Assembly (NCBI GenBank): GCA_016870425.1
Contig: VGBQ01000004.1
Location: 1 to 30,659, forward strand
DNA from: Actinomycetota bacterium
GTDB lineage: Bacteria > Actinomycetota > Actinomycetes > S36-B12
Length of the DNA stretch: 30,659 bases
Direction: 5' to 3'
The notes beneath the pieces were generated by a model, which ran no database searches, was not told the origin of the DNA, and saw nothing but the letters and a program-made list of their open reading frames with translations. Shown here piece by piece: positions 1 to 6,624 of this stretch; position 1 is the first letter of the stretch; every line of letters begins with the position of its first letter. The position numbers were made by a program, and so were the translations under genes.

Positions 1-972
1 GCTATCGGGCTTGAACGCCGCACCCCACACGGCGACACGCCGCCCGGTCGCGTCGCCGCCCATGGCCTGCAGAGCCAGATCGACGGTGTGCTGGCGGCGC
101 CGGATGTTGATGTCGTCGATATCGCGGAGGAACATCAACGCTTCGTCGACGCCGAGTTCGCCGGCTCGGGCCATGAAGGCACGGATGTCCTTGGGCAGGC
201 ACCCGCCCCCGAAGCCGAGGCCGGCGCGCAGGAACTGCGGGCCGATGCGCGGGTCCATACCGAGTGCGGCCGAGAGGGTGACGATGTCGCCGCCGGTCGC
301 CTCGCACACCTCGGCCATGGCGTTGATGAAGGAGATCTTGGTGGCGAGGAAGGCATTGGCTGCCACCTTGACCAGCTCGGCGGTGGCGAAGTCGGTGACG
401 AGCAGGGGGGTGCCGGCATCCAGAAGCGCGGCGTAGACCTCGCGCAACACCAACTCGTCGGCCCCGTCACGCACCCCGAAGACGAGCCGGTCCGGGCTCA
501 GGGTGTCCTCCACCGCGTGACCCTCGCGCAGGAACTCCGGATTCCACGCCACATGCGCACCCGTGCCCGCCACGCGCTCGGCGATGCCCGCTGCAGTGCC
601 CACCGGCACCGTCGACTTGCCCACCAGGAGCGAGCCCTCACCGAGCACCGGCAGCAAGGCCTCGACCGCGCCATGCACCTGCGTGAGGTCGGCGGCGGGG
701 GAGTCCGCGCGTTGCGGGGTGCCCACGCACACGAAGTGCACCCGCGCCTCGGCCGCGTCGCCCGGATCGGTGGAGAAGCGCAGCCGCCCCGACTCCAGAC
801 CCCGCCGCAGCACCTCGTCCAGCCCCGGCTCCCAGAAGGGCACGGTGCCTGACGAGAGCGCCGCCACCTTGGCCGGATCGGTGTCGATGCCGATCACGTC
901 ATGGCCCAGCTCCGCCATGCACGCGGCATGGGTCGCCCCCAGGTAGCCCGTGCCCACCACGCTCATCCGCAC
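1..972 (-). CDS. ugd: UDP-glucose 6-dehydrogenase (3' end cut by window edge)
   Basis: Oxidises UDP-glucose to UDP-glucuronate with NAD+, a cytoplasmic step supplying precursors for surface polysaccharides. The 324 codons present begin with a Rossmann dinucleotide fold (VVGTGYLGATHAA). They contain the active-site cysteine motif GGGCLPKD (usually GGSCFPKD) and reach the C-terminal FKPDS segment before the window ends, so roughly the last 100 residues are missing. I chose the GTG at 972 (reads MRMSVVGTGYLG) because a TAGGCT box lies exactly 6 nt upstream; an ATG two codons later is the alternative. It is divergent from the acyl-CoA dehydrogenase gene. Nearby glycosyltransferase and LCP genes fit an envelope-polymer role. 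A GDP-mannose dehydrogenase is a less likely alternative. Confidence 0.9.
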   Translation of the reverse strand, partial: MRMSVVGTGYLGATHAACMAELGHDVIGIDTDPAKVAALSSGTVPFWEPGLDEVLRRGLESGRLRFSTDPGDAAEARVHFVCVGTPQRADSPAADLTQVHGAVEALLPVLGEGSLLVGKSTVPVGTAAGIAERVAGTGAHVAWNPEFLREGHAVEDTLSPDRLVFGVRDGADELVLREVYAALLDAGTPLLVTDFATAELVKVAANAFLATKISFINAMAEVCEATGGDIVTLSAALGMDPRIGPQFLRAGLGFGGGCLPKDIRAFMARAGELGVDEALMFLRDIDDINIRRRQHTVDLALQAMGGDATGRRVAVWGAAFKPDS

Positions 973-978
973 GGCGCG

Positions 979-984
979 AGCCTA
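979..984 (-). promoter_or_regulatory. Candidate -10 box of ugd, leaderless start
   Basis: TAGGCT on the minus strand, 6 nt before the GTG at 972. This spacing would place the transcription start at the start codon, a common actinobacterial arrangement. There is no Shine-Dalgarno sequence before the GTG. Confidence 0.5.
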
Positions 985-1016
985 GTCGTCGGGCGGTCGA
1001 TCCTGGCGCTCGCCGA

Positions 1017-1036
1017 TAGGGTGCTGCGCGAGGAGG
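1017..1036 (+). promoter_or_regulatory. Candidate -10 box and ribosome binding site of the acyl-CoA dehydrogenase
   Basis: TAGGGT at 1017-1022 resembles a -10 box, and AGGAGG at 1031-1036 is a strong Shine-Dalgarno sequence 10 nt before the ATG at 1047. The transcript would have a short leader, unlike the leaderless divergent ugd gene. Confidence 0.45.
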
Positions 1037-1046
1037 GATTCCCGCC

Positions 1047-2216
1047 ATGACACTGACGCTCGACCCTGACTTCGATGCCTTCGACCTGCCGGAGGGCCAC
1101 CGCGAGCTCCGCGCGGTCGTGCGCGGCCTCGCCGAGGACAAGATCGCCCCGCGCGCGCCAGAGATCGACGAGACGGGCGAATTCCCCCACGACATCTACG
1201 ACGCCCTCGTCGCATCCGGCTTCCACGCACTGCATATCCCGGAGGAGTACGGCGGCCAGGGCGGCGATGCGCTGGCCGTCTGCCTGGTGATCGAGGAGAT
1301 CGCCCGGGTCTGCGCTTCGAGTTCACTCATCCCTGCGGGAAGCAAGCTCGGCACGATGCCGCTCATGATCGCGGGCGACGACGACCTGCTGCGTCGCTAT
1401 CTCCCGCCGGTCGCGAGCGGCGAGGCGATGTTCGCCTACTGCCTGTCCGAGCGCGAGTCCGGCAGCGATTCCGCAGCCATGCAGACGCGGGCGGTTCGCG
1501 ACGGTGACGACTGGGTCCTCAACGGCCAGAAGAGCTGGATCACCGGAGCGGGTGTGGCTCACTACTACACCGTGCTTGCCAAGACCGATCCCGATGCCGG
1601 AGCCAAGGGCGTCTCGGCTTTCGTCGTCCACCGTGACGACGAGGGCGTCTCCTTCGGCGCCCCGGAGCGCAAGCTCGGCATCCACGGTTCGCCCACCCGT
1701 GAGGTGCTGTTCGACAACGTGCGGATCCCCGGTGATCGCATCGTTGGCGAGCCGGGCACCGGCTTCCGCACGGCGATGACCACCCTCGACCACACGCGGA
1801 TCACCATCGGGGCGCAGGCGCTGGGCATCGCTCAGGGTGCCCTGGACGCCGCGGTTGCCTACGCCAAGGAGCGGGAGCAGTTCGGCAAGTCGATCGGTTC
1901 CTTCCAGGGCATCCAGTTCATGCTCGCGGACATGGCGATGAAGCTCGAGGCGGCGCGCTCGCTTGTCTACCGCGCTGCCGCCAAGAGCGAGCGGGGTGAC
2001 GCCGACCTGTCATTCTTCGGCGCCGCGGCCAAGGCCTACGCCTCCGATGTCGCGATGGAGATCACGATCGATGCCGTGCAGGTCTTCGGTGGAAATGGCT
2101 ACACCCGCGACTATCCGGTCGAGCGCTATATGCGCGATGCCAAGATCACCCAGATCTACGAGGGCACCAACGAGATCCAGCGCCTGGTGATGGCCCGATC
2201 CCTCCTGCGCGGCTGA
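1047..2216 (+). CDS. Acyl-CoA dehydrogenase (FAD-dependent)
   Basis: Catalyses alpha,beta-dehydrogenation of acyl-CoA thioesters, the first step of beta-oxidation or of branched-chain acyl-CoA breakdown, passing electrons to ETF. At 389 aa it has the usual family length and all domains: helical N-domain, the middle beta domain with the flavin/substrate segment CLSERESGSDSA and the KSWITGAG stretch, and the C-terminal helical domain. The C-terminal IYEGTNEIQR segment carries the catalytic glutamate of short/medium-chain type enzymes. The protein resembles the mycobacterial FadE25 group. A thioesterase gene follows 1 nt after the stop, so the two are probably co-translated and work on the same acyl-CoA pool. 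Acyl chain specificity cannot be read from the sequence. Confidence 0.93.
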   Translation: MTLTLDPDFDAFDLPEGHRELRAVVRGLAEDKIAPRAPEIDETGEFPHDIYDALVASGFHALHIPEEYGGQGGDALAVCLVIEEIARVCASSSLIPAGSKLGTMPLMIAGDDDLLRRYLPPVASGEAMFAYCLSERESGSDSAAMQTRAVRDGDDWVLNGQKSWITGAGVAHYYTVLAKTDPDAGAKGVSAFVVHRDDEGVSFGAPERKLGIHGSPTREVLFDNVRIPGDRIVGEPGTGFRTAMTTLDHTRITIGAQALGIAQGALDAAVAYAKEREQFGKSIGSFQGIQFMLADMAMKLEAARSLVYRAAAKSERGDADLSFFGAAAKAYASDVAMEITIDAVQVFGGNGYTRDYPVERYMRDAKITQIYEGTNEIQRLVMARSLLRG

Positions 2217-2217
2217 C

Positions 2218-2751
2218 ATGCCGCTCGATCCCGTCCCGACAGAGTTCACCGGCGAGCCCGTCCCCACCGAGGCGTCCAAGGTCACGCTCGCCCGGGTGAT
2301 GGGCGTCATGGATGCCAACACCTACGGCGACGTGCACGGCGGTGTGATCATGCGGGCCGTCGACGAGGCGGGGGCCGTGGCCGCCGTACGCCACTCCAAC
2401 GGGCCCGCGGTCACAGCGTTTATGGATCAGATGGCCTTCCTCGAGCCGGTGAAACTCGGCGACCTGTTGACCACGCGCGCACAGGTCAATTGGACCGGGC
2501 GGACGAGCATGGAAGTCGGTGTCCGCGTCACGGTGCACCGCATGGGCACCGAGGGTGAAATCCACGTCTCCAGCGCGCACCTGGTCTTCGTCGCCATTGA
2601 CGCCGAGGGCAAGCCACGGCCCGTCCCGCCGGTGCTACCGGAGACCGAGCTCGATCGGCTGCGTTTCGAAGAGGCGCAGATCCGGCGTACGTCGCGCCTG
2701 GAGCGTCGCGAAGCAATCAGGCGTCTGCGCGAGCAGGGCCTCGATCACTAG
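2218..2751 (+). CDS. Hotdog-fold acyl-CoA thioesterase (YciA/BACH type)
   Basis: Predicted to hydrolyse acyl-CoA to free acid and CoA in the cytoplasm. The 177-aa protein has a single hotdog domain at about residues 20-140. The helix segment DANTYGDVHGGVIMRAVDEAG is typical of the YciA/BACH group: Asn, then VHGG, then an acidic residue. The following strand is AFMDQMAFLEPVKLGD. A charged Arg/Glu-rich tail follows residue 140. The ATG lies one nucleotide after the dehydrogenase TGA, so translation is probably coupled. The gene converges on the glycosyltransferase gene with 5 nt between stop codons. Substrate is unknown; long-chain acyl-CoA is the usual family preference. Confidence 0.87.
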   Translation: MPLDPVPTEFTGEPVPTEASKVTLARVMGVMDANTYGDVHGGVIMRAVDEAGAVAAVRHSNGPAVTAFMDQMAFLEPVKLGDLLTTRAQVNWTGRTSMEVGVRVTVHRMGTEGEIHVSSAHLVFVAIDAEGKPRPVPPVLPETELDRLRFEEAQIRRTSRLERREAIRRLREQGLDH

Positions 2752-2756
2752 CCGAT

Positions 2757-3785
2757 CTAGCGGGCTCCGCGCAGGAAGCCCGCACCCCACGCGCCGTGCA
2801 TGGTCGCGAAGACAGCAGGCAACCAGCGTGCCGAGCTTGCGGGCAGTCCGCGCGCAGCGCGTGCACTCGCGACGAGGTTGGCTGCGAGGTATCCGGCCGG
2901 GAGCGCGAAGCCGAGGAGGAGAGGGCGCGACCCGGTGACGAGGCCGGCAACGCCCATCGCGGTGCCTCCGACGACAGCCATCACCGTGATGGGTGGTGCG
3001 AGATAGCGCAGCGACACGGTCTCCGGATGGCGCCGGGCGACCTCACGACGCCAGCGGCCGTACTCGTGGTACTGCTTCGCTAGGCGCCGAAGGCTGCCGC
3101 GCGGGCGGTAGCTCACGCGCAACTCAGGCGTGAACCACACCAGTCCGCCGGTGGCGCGAATACGGTGATTGAGCTCCCAGTCCTGCGCGCGGACCATGGA
3201 CTCGTCGAATCCGCCGACGCGCTCGAGTGCGGACCGCCGGAAGCAGCCGAGGTAGACGGTGAGCGCGGGCCCCGGCTCGCCACCGATATGGAACGCCGCT
3301 CCGCCCACTCCAAACCATGACGTCATGGCGGCTGCGACGGCCCGCTCGAAGTCGGTGACTCCCTCGGCCCCCATGATGCCGCCGACATTGTCGGCGCCGG
3401 TCTCCTCGAGCGTGCGGACGGCGGTGTCGATGTAGTCCGAGGGGATGACGGCGTGACCGTCGATGCGCACGATGATGTCGTGTTGGGCAGCGTCGATGGC
3501 GGCATTCAGCGCGGTTGCCGTGCGACCGGTGGGATTGGGAACGGTGATGACCCGGGTGTCCGCGGCAGCGAGGTCAGCGGCGACGCTGTCGGTCGCATCC
3601 GTGGACGGCCCGAGCGCGAGGACCACCTGGAGGGGACCGTCGTAGGCCGAGCCCAGCACCGCCCGCACCGCCTCGGCCAGGTGCCCCTCCTCGTCGAGGA
3701 TCGGCATGACCACGGAGACCCCCGGCGAGTCGGCGGAGCCGCCTCTGTCGGGCCCGCCCGACCGCGTGCTCTCACTCTCGCCCAC
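2757..3785 (-). CDS. GT2 family glycosyltransferase, ExoA-like, with C-terminal membrane segments
   Basis: Predicted to transfer a sugar from a nucleotide-sugar to a lipid- or polysaccharide-linked acceptor at the inner face of the membrane. Of 342 aa, residues about 20-260 form a GT-A domain. It starts VSVVMPILDEEGHL, has the donor-site segment VRIDGHAVIPSDYI (the RIDGHA form seen in ExoA-type succinoglycan transferases) and the later RAQDWELNHRI acceptor/base segment (the ED/Q.W-like motif). Two hydrophobic stretches follow near the C-terminus. The reading frame stays open further upstream, but a TACCCT box 7 nt before the GTG at 3785 and loss of conservation upstream favour that start. It is divergent from the methyltransferase gene and lies in an envelope-polymer neighbourhood. 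Confidence 0.85.
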   Translation of the reverse strand: MGESESTRSGGPDRGGSADSPGVSVVMPILDEEGHLAEAVRAVLGSAYDGPLQVVLALGPSTDATDSVAADLAAADTRVITVPNPTGRTATALNAAIDAAQHDIIVRIDGHAVIPSDYIDTAVRTLEETGADNVGGIMGAEGVTDFERAVAAAMTSWFGVGGAAFHIGGEPGPALTVYLGCFRRSALERVGGFDESMVRAQDWELNHRIRATGGLVWFTPELRVSYRPRGSLRRLAKQYHEYGRWRREVARRHPETVSLRYLAPPITVMAVVGGTAMGVAGLVTGSRPLLLGFALPAGYLAANLVASARAARGLPASSARWLPAVFATMHGAWGAGFLRGAR

Positions 3786-3792
3786 GCCGGGA

Positions 3793-3798
3793 AGGGTA
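3793..3798 (-). promoter_or_regulatory. Candidate -10 box of the GT2 gene, leaderless start
   Basis: TACCCT on the minus strand lies 7 nt before the GTG at 3785, with no Shine-Dalgarno sequence. It sits in the 73-bp divergent spacer shared with the methyltransferase gene. Confidence 0.45.
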
Positions 3799-3858
3799 GC
3801 CTCGTCGCGGGCACGGCCGGATGGCCGCGTCGCCACCCGCGAGAAGAGGGAGCACGTC

Positions 3859-4932
3859 ATGAGGGCACGCCTCCCCGTCGCTCTCCTGGGCATCCTGCTC
3901 GCCGTGCTCACCGGCGCCCTTGCCCTGGCACTGTCGGCTCCGACGTTGGCCGTTGCCGTGGCCGCGGTCACGGGACTCGTCCTGGGTGCGGTCCTCGGAC
4001 AGGCCCTGGTGTGGCTTCGCGCGAGCGCCGGTCGTGCCGCGCGTGTGGAGAATCGGCTCGATGCCCTGCGCACGTCGAGCAGTGAGCGACACGAGGGCGT
4101 CATTCGCGCCATGCGTCAACTGCGCGAGACTGCCGTCTCCGCGGAGAAGGACTCCAAGGAGGCCGCGCGCCACACGCGCGAGCTCTCGAACGTCGTCGTG
4201 CCGGCGGTGCAGGCGGCCCTGCGCGGCCATGAGGAGGCACTGAAGCAGCACCAGGGTGAGCTCCAGGAGATGCGTGTGGCGGTCGCCGACGAGGTGGACA
4301 AGCAGGTGGTCCTCCTTGAGGACTACCTGCAGCTCACCCGGCTGGTCCCCATGGCCCTGCCCATGCCGAAGCCCGGCACCTGGGCGGCATCCGAGGACCT
4401 GCTCCTGTGGCTTGCGGGCTACGTCCTCGAGCATCGGCCCCGTCTCGTCGTCGATCTCGGCAGCGGCCAGTCCAGCGTGTGGATGGCCGCTGCGATGCGC
4501 ACGGCGGGCTACGACGGCCGGGTCATCGGGGTCGACCACGACGAGGGCTTCGCGCAGGCAACGCGTGACCTCGCCCGCCGTCAGGGCGTTGAGAGCTGGC
4601 TCACCGTCCTGCATGCCCCCTTGCGCGAGCAGGTGATCGATGAGCGCGAGGTCACGTGGTACGACGTCGACGCCTTCGAGGGCATCGATGGCATTGACCT
4701 GCTCAGCATCGACGGCCCGCCGGGTCAGGGCGCTCCGTACGCGCGCTGGGGCGCACTGCCGGCGCTGCGCGAGCTCCTGTCACCTGATGCCACCGTCGTC
4801 ATGGACGACATGGTGCGCCGCGACGAGCGTCAGATCGTCGCAGACTGGGTGGCGCGCTACCCAGGCTTCAGCGTCGAGCGACTGCCCTTCGAGAAGGGTG
4901 CGGCCGTCCTGCGGCGTCAGCCAGCAGAGTGA
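3859..4932 (+). CDS. Membrane-anchored class I SAM-dependent methyltransferase with coiled coil
   Basis: The 357-aa protein starts with two closely spaced hydrophobic helices (about residues 5-27 and 29-51). A charged, heptad-like coiled-coil region follows (about 60-155), then a Rossmann-type methyltransferase domain (about 190-350). The domain shows motif I VVDLGSGQSSVWMA, an acidic residue after GVDHDEG, DLLSIDGPPG and VVMDDMVRRDE. The start was chosen because GAAGAGGGAG lies just before this ATG and the hydrophobic N-terminus begins there; the frame is open upstream to 3706. It probably methylates a membrane-associated sugar or polymer, judging from the GT2, LCP and ugd genes around it. 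That is inference; the acceptor is unknown. Confidence 0.75.
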   Translation: MRARLPVALLGILLAVLTGALALALSAPTLAVAVAAVTGLVLGAVLGQALVWLRASAGRAARVENRLDALRTSSSERHEGVIRAMRQLRETAVSAEKDSKEAARHTRELSNVVVPAVQAALRGHEEALKQHQGELQEMRVAVADEVDKQVVLLEDYLQLTRLVPMALPMPKPGTWAASEDLLLWLAGYVLEHRPRLVVDLGSGQSSVWMAAAMRTAGYDGRVIGVDHDEGFAQATRDLARRQGVESWLTVLHAPLREQVIDEREVTWYDVDAFEGIDGIDLLSIDGPPGQGAPYARWGALPALRELLSPDATVVMDDMVRRDERQIVADWVARYPGFSVERLPFEKGAAVLRRQPAE

Positions 4933-4936
4933 GGCC

Positions 4937-6373
4937 CTAGTCGCAGCGCACCTTGTCGGCTGTCGTCGGCGCGGTGATTTGGTCGGCCTCGCGCTCGCTG
5001 GATGTCTCGGGCTTGGGTGTGTTGACGTCGACCACGACGCTCTCGACGCCGGCGTACGCCGTCCCGAGGACGATGGTGATGGTGGTCGCCATGTCGTCGG
5101 CGACCGTGGTGGCCCCGGGCAGGGCGGCGAGCACGGTGCGCGCCGCCTCGGCAGAGGCAGCGTCATGGCGGATCTCGGTGGCGGCGTAGTCGTTGCGGTC
5201 GGCGTCGCCGATCTCGGCCACCGTGAAGCCCTGTGCTTCGAGCGCAGCGGCCACTTCTGCGGCGCGGCCCGCCACACCGCTGCCGTTGAGGATCCGCACC
5301 GTGACCTCATCGGGCTGCACGGCCAGCTTCGTCGCCTCGGGCTTTGGTGACGGACTCGACTTCTTCGGCTTGATCCACGGGATGTCGTCGTTGATCGACT
5401 GCCACAGGGGTGCTGCACCCGCTTCGTCCACGAGCACGTTCTCGCCGTCACCGCGCTCCACCCACGGCATCGTGAGGAAGGTGATGTCACCCGGGGCCAT
5501 CCCTCGCACACTCAGCGCGAGCTCGCGTAGCACATCGATGTCGGCGAGGCCGGGATCGGTCGTGAGTCCGGACGTGGCCGCGTCGAGCGTGGAGTAGAGC
5601 TTGACGGGGTTGAGGAGGAGGCCGGTGGATGATGCCTCGCGGATCATGGACGACAGGAAGGCCTGCTGGCGCTTGATCCGGCTGAGGTCACTGCCATCAC
5701 TGAGGGTCTTGCGCGCGCGCACAAAGGACAGCGCCTGCTCGCCGTTGACCACGCTCGTCCCAGCCGGCAACTCAAGATCGCTGGAGGGATCGCTCGCGGG
5801 CTCGGTGAGGCACACCTCGACGCCGCCGAGGGCATTGACGACGTTCTTGAATCCCTCGAAGTCGATGACGGCGAAATTGTCCACCTTGACGCCCGTCATC
5901 TGCTCCACCAGCTTGACCGTGCAGCCGGGCCCGCCGATCTCGAAGGCGGTGTTGAACTTGGCCTCGAAGGCACCGACGGTCTCGCCGTCGACCTCGCACT
6001 CGGGCAGCATCACCCAGGTATCGCGCGGGATGCTCACGGCCGTGGCGAAGCTTCGGTCGGCCGAGAGGTGAAGCAGGATCGTCGTGTCCGACCGCTCTCC
6101 GGTGTAGATGTCCGGGTCGCCGTACTGCTTGCTGGTCTGCCCCTCGCGACTGTCGCTGCCCATGAGCAGGACGTTGATTGCCTGATAGTTGCCCTCATCA
6201 TCGACGACTTGCAGGGGCGTGTGCTCCCGCCCGGTTGTGGCGCTGATGTCGACGGCCGTGATGTTGCCCTCGAGCCGGCTGCTGGCGACCTCGATGCCGA
6301 CGCCGGTGAGGCTCAGGGCCAAGACGATGGCCGCGGCGATGCTCAGCAGGATGCGGGACCAGCGCTGCCGCAT
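4937..6373 (-). CDS. LCP (LytR-CpsA-Psr) family wall-polymer ligase with LytR_C domain
   Basis: LCP proteins transfer undecaprenyl-linked glycopolymers onto peptidoglycan outside the cell. The 478-aa protein has an N-terminal transmembrane helix (about 6-28) and an extracellular LCP domain (about 60-300). Visible motifs are NVLLMGSDSRE, RSDTTILLHL, SIPRDTWV (the conserved Arg-Asp), KFNTAFEIGG and FVRARKTLSDGSDLSRIKRQQAFL. A linker rich in Pro/Lys/Ser follows, then a C-terminal LytR_C domain that opens VTVRILNGSGVAGRAAEVAAAL. The ATG at 6373 is preceded by AAGGAG, which decides the start over an upstream in-frame ATG at 6457. In actinobacteria such proteins often attach arabinogalactan or similar polymers. 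The gene is divergent from the amidase-SpoIID gene, another wall gene. Confidence 0.92.
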   Translation of the reverse strand: MRQRWSRILLSIAAAIVLALSLTGVGIEVASSRLEGNITAVDISATTGREHTPLQVVDDEGNYQAINVLLMGSDSREGQTSKQYGDPDIYTGERSDTTILLHLSADRSFATAVSIPRDTWVMLPECEVDGETVGAFEAKFNTAFEIGGPGCTVKLVEQMTGVKVDNFAVIDFEGFKNVVNALGGVEVCLTEPASDPSSDLELPAGTSVVNGEQALSFVRARKTLSDGSDLSRIKRQQAFLSSMIREASSTGLLLNPVKLYSTLDAATSGLTTDPGLADIDVLRELALSVRGMAPGDITFLTMPWVERGDGENVLVDEAGAAPLWQSINDDIPWIKPKKSSPSPKPEATKLAVQPDEVTVRILNGSGVAGRAAEVAAALEAQGFTVAEIGDADRNDYAATEIRHDAASAEAARTVLAALPGATTVADDMATTITIVLGTAYAGVESVVVDVNTPKPETSSEREADQITAPTTADKVRCD

Positions 6374-6410
6374 GTCTCCGCTCCTTCGAAAGTCCCCGTG
6401 CCCGCCCCTC

Positions 6411-6432
6411 AGACTAGGGGCGAGACTAGGGG
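6411..6432 (-). repeat. Tandem 10-bp repeat in the LCP promoter region
   Basis: AGACTAGGGG occurs at 6411-6420 and again at 6423-6432, 12 bp apart. Read on the minus strand each copy contains TAGTCT, a possible -10 box about 45-55 nt upstream of the LCP start. The pair could be alternative promoters or a regulator site. Confidence 0.4.
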
Positions 6433-6504
6433 GTCGCTTCCCAGGGACGCGGGCCAACCGGTCAGGGTTCCGCCACCGTCACGTGGCCGTGCCGGTCGTC
6501 AATG

Positions 6505-6548
6505 GACAGGTCATTGCCTGTCAAGGGGATACGCCGGGGGAATCCCCT
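6505..6548 (+). promoter_or_regulatory. Two successive inverted repeats upstream of the amidase gene
   Basis: GACAGG (6505-6510) pairs with CCTGTC (6517-6522), and AGGGGAT (6524-6530) pairs with ATCCCCT (6542-6548). They lie in the 251-bp spacer between the divergent LCP and amidase genes. They may be DNA operators or a structured leader. I looked for the c-di-AMP (ydaO) riboswitch signature, which often precedes actinobacterial wall hydrolases, and did not find it. Confidence 0.35.
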
Positions 6549-6601
6549 GGGAATGTGATCAGAGTGACCTGTGCGTTGGGTGAGTCGCCTTGCCTCGCCG
6601 A

Positions 6602-6618
6602 GGTGCCTCAGGCACCCT
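6602..6618 (+). promoter_or_regulatory. Inverted repeat overlapping a candidate -10 box of the amidase gene
   Basis: GGTGCC-TCA-GGCACC (6602-6616) is a perfect 6-bp inverted repeat. Its right arm overlaps CACCCT (6613-6618), which sits 6 nt before the GTG at 6625, the same spacing as other leaderless starts here. If CACCCT is the -10 box, a protein bound to the palindrome would block it. Confidence 0.35.
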
Positions 6619-6624
6619 CGTCAG

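Noticed and set aside
6374..6624. c-di-AMP (ydaO-type) riboswitch before the amidase gene
   Set aside because: The spacer has GGGGGAATCC and hairpins, but the conserved GGGGUGAAUC/GUAGGG core and pseudoknot partners are not seen.
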